Assembly (NCBI RefSeq): GCF_003344345.1
Contig: NZ_QPIP01000035.1
Location: forward strand, 1-15,611
DNA: 15,611 bases
Reading direction: 5' to 3'
Source of the DNA: Wolbachia endosymbiont of Cylisticus convexus
Lineage (GTDB): Bacteria > Pseudomonadota > Alphaproteobacteria > Rickettsiales > Anaplasmataceae
A model generated the notes under the pieces. It was given only the letters and a program-made list of their open reading frames with translations. It was not told the origin of the DNA and ran no database searches. Each line of letters begins with the position of its first letter. Position 1 is the first letter of the stretch. Made by a program: the position numbers and the translations under genes. Of this stretch, positions 6,965 through 14,347 are shown one piece after another.

Positions 6965-7486
6965 ATGAAAGTCAGGCAAAATATTAAGTTTTTTTCTCTA
7001 TCATTTGTGATTTTGTTTTCTCTATGGATTATATTATCTGGTTATTTTGAGCCATTTTTTATTTTTTGTGGAGTGTGTTCCTCTGTATTCACATTGCTTG
7101 TCTTTAGAAGATTAGTGAACGCTGAAAGCACTCTTAATCAAATTCTAAATGATAGTAGTAGACTGTCGTTTTACCAGCTTGTAAGTTATATACCTTGGCT
7201 AATGTACCAAATTATTTTGTCAAGTATTTATGTAACAAAAAAGGTGCTACGATTCAAATCTACAGTTGAGCCAATTGTTATTGTAAGAAGATGCACAGGA
7301 CATAATAATAAGACCATTGCATTATTTGCTAACTCGGTCACGATTACCCCTGGGACTTTAACTATCAATGTTGAAAAGAAGCAGAAAACATATTTATCTA
7401 CCATATGTTTGATAGATAAAGATCTTGAAAGTGGCATTTCTGAAATAGAAAGTAAAGTCTTAAAAATGCTACATCTAGTTAAGTAA
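6965..7486 (+). CDS. mnhE: Na+/H+ antiporter subunit E (MnhE/MrpE family)
   Basis: A 173-residue membrane protein. Hydrophobic segments lie at about 10-27 and 30-48, with an amphipathic stretch around 69-92, then a soluble C-terminal domain. The family hallmark FANSVTITPGTLTI (121-134) is present. MrpE is a small accessory subunit of the multisubunit Mrp/Mnh cation/proton antiporter in the inner membrane. No other mnh subunit is next to it, so it must act with genes elsewhere. No Shine-Dalgarno sequence precedes the ATG; a TATACT box at 6952-6957 is close enough to suggest a nearly leaderless message, but no good -35 accompanies it. Its last eight bases overlap the convergent 7479 gene. Confidence 0.88.
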   Translation: MKVRQNIKFFSLSFVILFSLWIILSGYFEPFFIFCGVCSSVFTLLVFRRLVNAESTLNQILNDSSRLSFYQLVSYIPWLMYQIILSSIYVTKKVLRFKSTVEPIVIVRRCTGHNNKTIALFANSVTITPGTLTINVEKKQKTYLSTICLIDKDLESGISEIESKVLKMLHLVK

Positions 7487-7895
7487 TTGCTTTAAATAAG
7501 TTAACAGCGTCCCTATATTCTCTTGTTAGGCTTTCAAGCATTTCTTTTGGAAGGCTATCACCAACAGTAGAACATAAATAATTGTACAAATCTTCTAGCC
7601 TTGATATGTTATTTTTCTTCTTGCTGTTGAATTTATGTGGAAAAATACCCTCCATGATTTCAATATTAACAACCTTATTTAAAAATGCATTTTCACTTGT
7701 TATGCTTATTCTTGTAAGTATAGTGTTAATTTCAGGTTCATTACTCGTATAAATATCTGATAATTGCACCATCTTAATGACATATAAAGTTACTATTTTT
7801 GACAAACAATTATCAGAATATTCACAATTTTTTATTATCTCCCACTGAGTAACCTGAGATTTGCTTGTTTTTGCATTATTTGGTAACTTATTCAT
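7479..7895 (-). CDS. Hypothetical protein, 138 residues
   Basis: I do not recognise the family. The start at 7895 follows a GGAGA ribosome site. The N-terminus is polar (NNAKTSKSQ), the middle looks helical, a Lys/Asn-rich break (KFNSKKKNN) follows, and the end is a helical segment (LPKEMLESLTREYRDAVNLF). There is no signal peptide or membrane span; four cysteines would be unpaired in the cytosol. It ends inside the last codons of mnhE on the other strand. It is probably a short lineage-restricted gene. The clear ribosome site and the TATAAT box upstream support real expression. Confidence 0.65.
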   Translation of the reverse strand: MNKLPNNAKTSKSQVTQWEIIKNCEYSDNCLSKIVTLYVIKMVQLSDIYTSNEPEINTILTRISITSENAFLNKVVNIEIMEGIFPHKFNSKKKNNISRLEDLYNYLCSTVGDSLPKEMLESLTREYRDAVNLFKAIT

Positions 7896-7925
7896 TGAAT
7901 TTTCTCCATTTAATTCAGTGTAGTA

Positions 7926-7954
7926 ATTATACTAATACTTTGTTAAATAAATAA
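7926..7954 (-). promoter_or_regulatory. Possible promoter for the 7479-7895 gene
   Basis: On the minus strand a perfect TATAAT (7931 to 7926) lies 17 bases downstream of a poor -35 (TTATTT, 7954 to 7949). It would give a leader of about 22 bases containing the GGAGA site. The rest of the gap to purN (to 8175) is very AT-rich and shows no other gene. Confidence 0.35.
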
Positions 7955-8175
7955 TAACGCAACCATAAAAATATGCATTTATTTACCATAAATCGCATAA
8001 TATTCCTAAAATTAAACGTTAAAGTTACTCCAAACTAAATGATTTCTTTAATTCCATGTTATCCAGCAGTGTAAAATGATAGTTATTGCTATACAATAGT
8101 ATTTACTCTAAAATAAAGCTTCCTTTTGAGCTGTTTTGTTAATATTAAATTTCACACTAAATTAACTATGCTACA

Positions 8176-8742
8176 ATGAAAAAAATAAAGCTCGGAGTAC
8201 TCATTTCAGGCAGAGGATCAAACATGCAGGCTTTGATAGAAGCATGTCATGATCAGAATTTTCCCGCAGAAACTGTATGTATTATCACAAATAACAGTGA
8301 AGCTGAAGGCCTTAAAATAGCAGAGCAAGTAGGAGTTCCAGCGTTTGTTGTTGAGGATAAGCCACTTGATACTGATAAAATTCATGAAATACTTGTTCAA
8401 CATAAGGTTGATTTAATTTGCCTTGCAGGGTTTATGAGAATTCTAAAGGCTAATTTCCTGAATAAATGGCATAACAAAGCTATAAATATTCATCCCTCTT
8501 TACTTCCATCCTTTAAGGGCCTAAATGCCCAGGAGCAAGCTCTGAAAGCAGGTGTAAAAATTACAGGTTGTACTGTACATTATGTCACTCCTGAAGTTGA
8601 TGCTGGAGCCATAATCGCTCAAGCTACTGTGCCAGTGCTACCAAATGATGATGTTCAAAGCCTCTCAGAGCGCATCCTAGCTGAAGAGCATAAGTGTTAT
8701 GTGGAAGCAGTAAGATCAATAGCAGAAGGTATTAATTATTGA
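8176..8742 (+). CDS. purN: Phosphoribosylglycinamide formyltransferase (PurN type)
   Basis: Transfers a formyl group from 10-formyl-tetrahydrofolate to GAR in the third step of purine synthesis, in the cytosol. The 188 residues are near the usual length. Visible are the GRGSN phosphate-binding loop (12-16), AGFMRIL (84-90), the catalytic Asn104 and His106 in INIHPSLLPSFKG, and Asp142 in HYVTPEVDAGAII, which correspond to the Asn, His, Asp triad of E. coli PurN. The segment after SFKG reads LNAQEQAL where LHAHEQAL or a close form is more usual. No Shine-Dalgarno sequence is seen before the ATG (8176-8178). The gene stands alone on the plus strand, and its last seven bases overlap the end of the convergent M16 gene. 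Confidence 0.96.
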   Translation: MKKIKLGVLISGRGSNMQALIEACHDQNFPAETVCIITNNSEAEGLKIAEQVGVPAFVVEDKPLDTDKIHEILVQHKVDLICLAGFMRILKANFLNKWHNKAINIHPSLLPSFKGLNAQEQALKAGVKITGCTVHYVTPEVDAGAIIAQATVPVLPNDDVQSLSERILAEEHKCYVEAVRSIAEGINY

Positions 8743-10058
8743 CCTTGAGCGTTTCTTCCAACTTCAACAAAGAATAAATTTTCAGGATTTAGTAAAGAAC
8801 TTGCCAATTTGTTTACTTCCTCCAATTTAATATTATTAATGATATTCGTATAATTATTTATACTGTTAACATCACGATCGTCTATCTGCATACTATCCAG
8901 CAACATTGCTGTATTCGCATTATTGGATAGGAAAGAGAAGGTAAGGTTATTTACTAAACTGGTTTTTGCGTCCTTGAATAATTGTTCGTCAATTCCTCCC
9001 TTTTTTATTCTGCTAAATGTATCTTTTACTGCTGATATAGCTTTGCCAGCAGTAGAATTATCAGTACTTATAAATCCAGATATAACATTTCCATGTTTAT
9101 TTGTAATATTACTTGCACTAACACCATAAGTAATACCTAGATTTTGCCTCAATTCCTTCATTAATATTGAATTCAGCCCCATACCACCAAGCGCATCAAC
9201 CAAAACTTGAGCATTATAGTAGTCTGGATCTTCATAAGCTATACCATTTTGAGCAAAAAGTATTATGCTTTGTGGTATATCCATAAAAATGTTCTTACTT
9301 TCTGCAGGACCAAAATCATTTTTTACAGGTATTTTTCTAACTTTTGACCTTTTTGATGGTAATCTAGATAAATATTCATCGATCAGTGTACTAACTTCTT
9401 CTTTTTTTGCACAACCAACAACACTTATAACTATATTATCCTTGGTAAGATTACGCTTTATGTATGTTAAAATGTCATCTCTAGTAATGCTCATTACAGT
9501 TTCAAGAGTCCCATACGCACTTCTTGAGTAAGGATGTTTTTTAAATAACAACGTATCCAACTCTTTTGCAGCAATAAAATAAGGATCTTTTTCAAAGTTA
9601 TTAAAGTTTACTTTGGCTTTTTCAAAAACTCTATTCAATCCTTCAGAATCAACTTTAGGGCGCATTATAGCATCACTCAGTAGTGAAATTGCATCCTCTA
9701 GATTCTCAGATAAAGTATTTAACGAAACCCTAAATGCTTCTAAGCCAGCGTTAAAACTTAGATTTATTCCTTTATCCTCAAGCTTTTTCGAAAAATCTTT
9801 GGCATCATTTTTTCCTGCCCCTTCTTGAATTACAAGAGAAGTAAACCAAGTAAGCCCCTGCTTTTTTGCATTTTCATACACATAACCTGCATCTTTGAAC
9901 GATATATTGAGTGAAACTTTTGGTAGATCATGGTTTTCAACAAATAAAAACTTAAGTCCTTTATTAGTAGTAACCTCCTCTATATTTAGGTGACCGCTTG
10001 CTTGCAAATTAAAGCCTAGACAGAAAAAAAATAGAAATACATATTTACTTATCTTCAT
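8736..10058 (-). CDS. M16-family peptidase-like protein, non-catalytic partner
   Basis: A 440-residue protein with a signal peptide (hydrophobic 5-19, cleavage likely after LQASG), so periplasmic. The fold regions of M16 proteins are recognisable, but the zinc motif is gone: where the upstream gene has HYFEH, this one aligns as WFTSL (71-75). The C-terminal half keeps the substrate-side Arg/Tyr pair (ELRQNLGITYGV, Arg304 and Tyr311) typical of non-catalytic M16 subunits. This matches bacterial M16B heterodimers and the alpha subunit of mitochondrial processing peptidase. The ATG follows a very strong AAAGGAGG site and overlaps the end of the catalytic gene by 14 bases, favouring coupled translation and equal amounts. 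It is the last gene of the ribF-lspA-M16-M16 run. Confidence 0.9.
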   Translation of the reverse strand: MKISKYVFLFFFCLGFNLQASGHLNIEEVTTNKGLKFLFVENHDLPKVSLNISFKDAGYVYENAKKQGLTWFTSLVIQEGAGKNDAKDFSKKLEDKGINLSFNAGLEAFRVSLNTLSENLEDAISLLSDAIMRPKVDSEGLNRVFEKAKVNFNNFEKDPYFIAAKELDTLLFKKHPYSRSAYGTLETVMSITRDDILTYIKRNLTKDNIVISVVGCAKKEEVSTLIDEYLSRLPSKRSKVRKIPVKNDFGPAESKNIFMDIPQSIILFAQNGIAYEDPDYYNAQVLVDALGGMGLNSILMKELRQNLGITYGVSASNITNKHGNVISGFISTDNSTAGKAISAVKDTFSRIKKGGIDEQLFKDAKTSLVNNLTFSFLSNNANTAMLLDSMQIDDRDVNSINNYTNIINNIKLEEVNKLASSLLNPENLFFVEVGRNAQGQ

Positions 10059-11385
10059 TATTACCTCCTTTTGGTAGCAAACGACCGACTAATTTATTAG
10101 TAGAAAAGATAGCGTGAATTTTGTTGTTTACATCCTCTAGGTTGACATAATTAATTTTGCTATATGAAATGTCTATTTCATCAAGTGGAATACCTAGTGC
10201 TAGACGTGGTATGTAAAACATTGCTATATTAGTTAAATCAGATAGTTTATCAAATTGTGCTGCTTTGTATTTAGACTTTGTACTTTGCAATTCTTCACTT
10301 GTTATTCCTCCAGAGGTAAAGTGATGAATAGAATTGTCTAACTCTCTTGCAACAGTATCCAAATTCACTCCGCTTTTTGGAGTTACACAAATCTCAATGT
10401 AGCCATTACTAAAAGCTAAACTGTTATAATAAGCAAATACTTCCACTGCTACATTCTTATCTAGAACTAAATCTTTATATAGCTTGCTAGACTTGCCATT
10501 CCCCAAAACATCAACTGCCAAATCAACAGGAAAAGTTTCACTTATACGTTCAAACAAAGGAACACGATAGCGAAAGTATAAAACTGGCTCCTTTACTTCA
10601 GTGCTTTCCAAAGTTACCGATATATCTGCATTATGTACTGGATCTTGGTTTGGATAATGCCTAACCACAGGCTTAGCTTTAATTTCGCCATATTTTTCTT
10701 CCGCTAATTTCATTACCTCATCAAATTCCACATCGCCAACAATGATCAGTATAGCATTACCTGAATGATAATAGTTATCATGAAACCTCGTTATGTCATC
10801 CTGATTGTAAGTTTTAATATTGCTTTCCCAACCAATAACAGATCTGCCATAACCATTACGATAAAATGCACTGTTCATTTTCTCCCATAATAAAGCTTCA
10901 GGATTATTATCAAATCTCATCTTCCTTTCTTCTAATACGATATTTTTTTCTCTATCTATTTTGTCTTGAGTAACATCAAAATTACCCATTCTATCTGCCT
11001 CAATTTCCATTGCTAGTGGTAAATCTTTTTTGAGAACTAATTCGTAGTAGCAGGTATATTCTTTAGTGGTAAACGCATTAAACTGGGCACCAATACTACC
11101 CAAAGTAGATTCTATGTCTTTAAATTTTCCTGTAGTTTCAAACATTAAGTGTTCAAAGTAGTGAGACAATCCTGCTTTGCCAATTGGGTCATCCATTCCC
11201 CCAACTTTATATATTACTGCATGAAAAACAGCTGGAATCCGATGATTAGGAACAACATAGACATCTAGTCCATTACTGAGCTTAGCATGCTTTATGCTGT
11301 GCTTTACGCTTTCAGCTTCCAAAGAAATCGGACAAATGAAAAAAAACACAGGTAGTATAAAAAAACTAAAGAATTTGCGAAGCAT
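10045..11385 (-). CDS. M16-family zinc metallopeptidase, catalytic
   Basis: I take ATG at 11385 (MLRKFFSFFILPVFF), behind AGGA and four bases after the lspA stop. It gives 446 residues with a clear signal peptide ending near LEAES; ATG at 11400 is possible, and longer starts would run deep into lspA. The inverted zinc motif HYFEH (75-79) and the third ligand Glu in IVLEERKM (about 152) are intact, with the family context GGMDDPIGKAGLSH before it. Expected to be a periplasmic endopeptidase acting with the following non-catalytic gene. Related to mitochondrial processing peptidase beta. The real substrate is unknown. Confidence 0.93.
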   Translation of the reverse strand: MLRKFFSFFILPVFFFICPISLEAESVKHSIKHAKLSNGLDVYVVPNHRIPAVFHAVIYKVGGMDDPIGKAGLSHYFEHLMFETTGKFKDIESTLGSIGAQFNAFTTKEYTCYYELVLKKDLPLAMEIEADRMGNFDVTQDKIDREKNIVLEERKMRFDNNPEALLWEKMNSAFYRNGYGRSVIGWESNIKTYNQDDITRFHDNYYHSGNAILIIVGDVEFDEVMKLAEEKYGEIKAKPVVRHYPNQDPVHNADISVTLESTEVKEPVLYFRYRVPLFERISETFPVDLAVDVLGNGKSSKLYKDLVLDKNVAVEVFAYYNSLAFSNGYIEICVTPKSGVNLDTVARELDNSIHHFTSGGITSEELQSTKSKYKAAQFDKLSDLTNIAMFYIPRLALGIPLDEIDISYSKINYVNLEDVNNKIHAIFSTNKLVGRLLPKGGNNEDK

Positions 11386-11389
11386 TATT

Positions 11390-11866
11390 TCATTCCTCAT
11401 TTTGCTTAGAGATAGACCTATCGTATATATACCACTTATATAACAATGTACACATTCCACAAACTATAGATAGATCCGCTAAATTAAAGGCTGGCCAATA
11501 CCAATCATTGATATGAAAATATATGAAATCATATACAGCTCCCCAATAGATTCTGTCAATTACATTTCCGATCGCTCCACCAATCATCAGAGAAAAACCA
11601 AGGTAAATTAACTTATCATTAGATTTGTATATCAAGTATGCAAGTATACCAATTATTAATATTGAACATGCCGAAAAAAAGAAGCTGCCATGCGGCAGAG
11701 CACTACACATTCCAAAACTAATCCCTGAATTCCAAACTTCAACTAATTTCATAAAACTAGTAACCTCGATTGACTCCCCCTCATCAATCAATGAGTTTAT
11801 ATACAATTTACTCATTTGATCAAATAATACTATAATCAATATAATAATTAAACATATCCTCTTCAT
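11390..11866 (-). CDS. lspA: Lipoprotein signal peptidase (signal peptidase II)
   Basis: Inner-membrane aspartyl peptidase that removes the signal peptide from diacylglyceryl-prolipoproteins, the step after Lgt. The 158 residues are normal. Four hydrophobic spans lie at about 4-15, 61-80, 86-102 and 127-143. FDQMSK (15-20) and VWNSGISFGM (44-53) are the first conserved blocks. The catalytic aspartates are Asp113 in GAVYDF and Asp131 in FNLADLSI. Its ATG overlaps the ribF stop (ATGA), so the two are translationally coupled. This is the globomycin target; lipoprotein processing is known to matter in Wolbachia. Confidence 0.96.
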   Translation of the reverse strand: MKRICLIIILIIVLFDQMSKLYINSLIDEGESIEVTSFMKLVEVWNSGISFGMCSALPHGSFFFSACSILIIGILAYLIYKSNDKLIYLGFSLMIGGAIGNVIDRIYWGAVYDFIYFHINDWYWPAFNLADLSIVCGMCTLLYKWYIYDRSISKQNEE

Positions 11867-12795
11867 AAGTTTATCTTTAACTGGTAAGCTTTTAGTATAT
11901 CACGATCTATCTGTTTTGTTAACTCGTTAATACTATGGAATTTTTTTTCTGGCCTAATAAATTTTAAAAGTTGTATATCAACCTTTAAATTGTATACATT
12001 TTCATTGAAGTCAAATATGTGCATTTCTACTATAGGTTTTTTTAAGTCCTTAAATGTAGGTCTCATACCAATGTTGACTACTCCATATAGCCAATTTGCA
12101 CTATTTTCAAAAAGTGCCACTTTAGCGTAATATGTACCAAACTTAGGTTTTATCATGTAATCTTCTAACGGAATGTTTATGGTTGGAAATCCTATTTCTC
12201 TACCTCTACACGCACCTTTTGTCACAACACCAGAGACTTGATAAAGCCTGCCGAGCAACTTATTAGCAACTTCTATTTCACCCTTTTGTAAATGCTCTCT
12301 GATTGAAGAAGAAGAGCAAATTTCTCCATCAACTATCAATGGCTCTAATTTAGTTAAAGAGTATCCATACGTTTCAGAATATTTCTCCAGAGTTAATATG
12401 CTACCTAGTCGTTTATGACCAAAAGTACAACTCTCTCCAACAGTTATGTGTTTAGCACCATACCTATCTACTAGAATCTTACTAATAAAGTCATCGCAGC
12501 TTACTTGAGCAAAACCTTCATTGAAATTGATAATATATAAGTAATCTATGCCATGGCTGCAGATTAGTTCCTTTTTTTGTTCTTGATCTATCAATCTAAA
12601 ATTGTTTCTGCTAGATAAGACAGTCGATGGATGGGGCTCAAAAGTTAAAACTGCGGAAGGTAATCCTTTTTCCTGCGCTATCTTCTTTAGAGTAGAAATC
12701 GCGAATTTATGCCCTAAATGAACGCCATCGAAATTTCCGAAAATTAGTGCTACATTATCTTCTATCCTTTGCTCACAATTATAAATAACTTTCAT
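11863..12795 (-). CDS. ribF: Bifunctional riboflavin kinase / FAD synthetase
   Basis: Phosphorylates riboflavin to FMN, then adenylylates FMN to FAD. The N-terminal nucleotidyltransferase domain shows GNFDGVHLGH (20-29), TFEPHP (51-56), VGESCTFGHKRLG (119-131) and SSSSIR (161-166, the SSTxIR motif). The C-terminal kinase domain shows RGREIGFPTINI (197-208), GVVNIGMRPTF (238-248) and the catalytic Glu257 in VEMHIFDF. The 310 residues are normal. The VGExFRFGHKR motif reads ESCTFGHKR here, a mild variation. It is the first gene of the ribF-lspA-M16-M16 operon and divergent from the glutaredoxin gene across a 69-base gap. No clear ribosome site precedes the ATG. Confidence 0.96.
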   Translation of the reverse strand: MKVIYNCEQRIEDNVALIFGNFDGVHLGHKFAISTLKKIAQEKGLPSAVLTFEPHPSTVLSSRNNFRLIDQEQKKELICSHGIDYLYIINFNEGFAQVSCDDFISKILVDRYGAKHITVGESCTFGHKRLGSILTLEKYSETYGYSLTKLEPLIVDGEICSSSSIREHLQKGEIEVANKLLGRLYQVSGVVTKGACRGREIGFPTINIPLEDYMIKPKFGTYYAKVALFENSANWLYGVVNIGMRPTFKDLKKPIVEMHIFDFNENVYNLKVDIQLLKFIRPEKKFHSINELTKQIDRDILKAYQLKINL

Positions 12796-12800
12796 ACAAT

Positions 12801-12832
12801 TTGATATTTTATAAATATTTCTTATATATAAT
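12801..12832 (+). promoter_or_regulatory. Possible promoter for the glutaredoxin gene
   Basis: TTGATA (12801-12806) with either TATATA (12825-12830, 18-base spacer) or a perfect TATAAT (12827-12832, 20-base spacer). The region is so AT-rich that chance matches are expected. Confidence 0.35.
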
Positions 12833-12864
12833 AACTATATTTTAGTAAGCCACGGAGATAAATT

Positions 12865-13221
12865 GTGAAAAATGTTGTGATATATGTAAAGAAGGGCTGT
12901 CCATACTGCATAAGGGCAAAGGATTTATTAGATAAAAAAGGTGTGGAATATGAAGAAATCGATGTGCTCAAAAACTCAGATCTATTTAACGACATAAAAT
13001 CAAAGTATAACGTTAGAACAGTTCCACAGATCTTTATTACTGATGACAATGGAAATTATATTCACCATATTGCAGGAAGCGACAAATTGATGGATCTTGA
13101 AAAAGAAGGAAAGTTGGATGATATGTTAAATAACAATGAAGATAGCATTGATGCAACAGCTTACACAAGCAGCAGTAATGAACATGAGGTATGTGTTATA
13201 TCACATGATGATTTTATGTGA
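12865..13221 (+). CDS. grxC: Glutaredoxin (GrxC type) with C-terminal extension
   Basis: The start is GTG, set by a GGAG ribosome site seven bases upstream. Residues 1-86 are a class I glutaredoxin: active site GCPYC (11-15), the cis-Pro loop RTVPQIF (51-57) and the glutathione-site GSDKL (71-75) followed by the usual LEKEGKL helix. It reduces disulfides with glutathione in the cytosol. Family members of this type are about 83-88 residues; here 32 more follow, Asp/Asn/Ser-rich, with one extra Cys (EVCVISHDDF). The tail is not a domain I know. It may be disordered and lineage-specific. Confidence 0.93.
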   Translation: MKNVVIYVKKGCPYCIRAKDLLDKKGVEYEEIDVLKNSDLFNDIKSKYNVRTVPQIFITDDNGNYIHHIAGSDKLMDLEKEGKLDDMLNNNEDSIDATAYTSSSNEHEVCVISHDDFM

Positions 13222-13261
13222 TTTTTTTGCCTTACCGTTGCTGGCATGTCCACTTTAAACA

Positions 13262-13281
13262 ATTTTTAATTAATTAAAAAT
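13262..13281. repeat. 20-base AT-only palindrome
   Basis: A perfect palindrome centred on 13271/13272 (TTTAATTAATTAAA core) in the 96-base gap between the glutaredoxin gene and the next gene. It could be a regulator site or mark transcript ends. In DNA this AT-rich it may also be chance. Confidence 0.45.
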
Positions 13282-13317
13282 ACAATTCATCTAGTGAGTT
13301 TTTTTAGTGGGAAAGAA

Positions 13318-14190
13318 ATGATAAAAAATATTACAATTATTAGCAAAAACTTAATTAATATTGAATTAATTAACAAACAAGATTTAGAGAATTTCATCAA
13401 GATTTTCACAGTCCTTGATAAACATATAGCAGCTAGAACGCTTTTTACAGAAGAAGTGAGAATAGAGTATAAACAACACAATCGCATAGAAGTTGTTGAA
13501 TTGATAAAAGATACAGGTTTTACATATCGTGATGTTGAAAATGTGCTATATCACCTGAGTAAGCATGGAATGAAGGTACCAAACAGCGTCATAGCAAATA
13601 CCTTTTTTTCTGCATATAATCATGCACTTGAGTTTAAGGATATAGCATTTTCTTTTTCTGAAGGATTTCCGCAATTTAATATCAGAGTAAACAAGAATAC
13701 CTTTATAATGACTCCTATGAGTGAAGAGAATCTGGAATTAAATTCACAAAACAGCAAAATGCTTATAGAATCATTAAAGAGCGAAAAAAGCATTTATGAC
13801 TGCATAGTGGAAGAAAATATCATCAAAGTTATAGTGCATTCTGAAATACACCAGGCTATAAACTCGATTACAGAATCACTGATAAAGTCTTGCCTTTTAG
13901 CAAGAGAGGAAAAAGAAAAATTCAAAGAGAAATTGAGACAACTTGCTTTTAAAGATCAAGCTTTCGTTGAGTATTCTAGCATCAAAACTATCCATAGATA
14001 TCCGAATAACCATCCTCTAAAAAAGCATGAAAGTGTTATTAAAGATATAGAAGATATTTTATGTGATTTTATAATAAATGAGAATAGCGAGTTTACTATA
14101 GAGCAATTAAATAGGCTGGGCTCAGAAGTTTCTCCAAATATTCCAAAAATTATCACTAAAACTATAGATAAACTTGTTAAGTTTCACTAA
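13318..14190 (+). CDS. Hypothetical protein, 290 residues
   Basis: I choose ATG at 13318 (MIKNITIISKNLINIE) behind GGGAAAG; an in-frame GTG at 13294 would add eight residues but has no ribosome site. The family is not recognised. The protein is mostly soluble and helical, without a signal peptide or membrane span. The region ELIKDTGFTYRDVENVLYHL resembles a helical recognition segment but is not assignable. A charged helix (LLAREEKEKFKEKLRQLAF) follows, and the end is a Pro-containing helix (SPNIPKIITKTIDKLVKF). Codon use and composition match its neighbours, so it is probably a resident gene of Wolbachia and relatives, lying on the same strand as and 96 bases after the glutaredoxin gene. Confidence 0.75.
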   Translation: MIKNITIISKNLINIELINKQDLENFIKIFTVLDKHIAARTLFTEEVRIEYKQHNRIEVVELIKDTGFTYRDVENVLYHLSKHGMKVPNSVIANTFFSAYNHALEFKDIAFSFSEGFPQFNIRVNKNTFIMTPMSEENLELNSQNSKMLIESLKSEKSIYDCIVEENIIKVIVHSEIHQAINSITESLIKSCLLAREEKEKFKEKLRQLAFKDQAFVEYSSIKTIHRYPNNHPLKKHESVIKDIEDILCDFIINENSEFTIEQLNRLGSEVSPNIPKIITKTIDKLVKFH

Positions 14191-14271
14191 AATGTTATTA
14201 GAATGGCTTTAGCCAATGTCTACATATATCTGTTTTTTTACTGGTTGAGTAGAGCCTTTGAGCTGCTTTCT

Positions 14272-14309
14272 GTCATCCCAGTGTCACGCACACAGCTGTA
14301 CGAACATTG
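14272..14309 (+). repeat. Left inverted arm of the IS4 element
   Basis: 38 bases matching the complement of 15450-15487 with two mismatches (at the sixth and sixteenth bases). The first part resembles the dispersed Wolbachia palindromic repeat. Confidence 0.85.
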
Positions 14310-14347
14310 AAAAAGTAGTAGAATATTGTGGAAATTTGGGATATGTG

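Noticed and set aside
14203..14240. GGCTTTAGCC followed by a T-run as a terminator of the 290-residue gene
   Set aside because: The stem is only four pairs and the T-run begins about 16 bases later, so it does not fit an intrinsic terminator.
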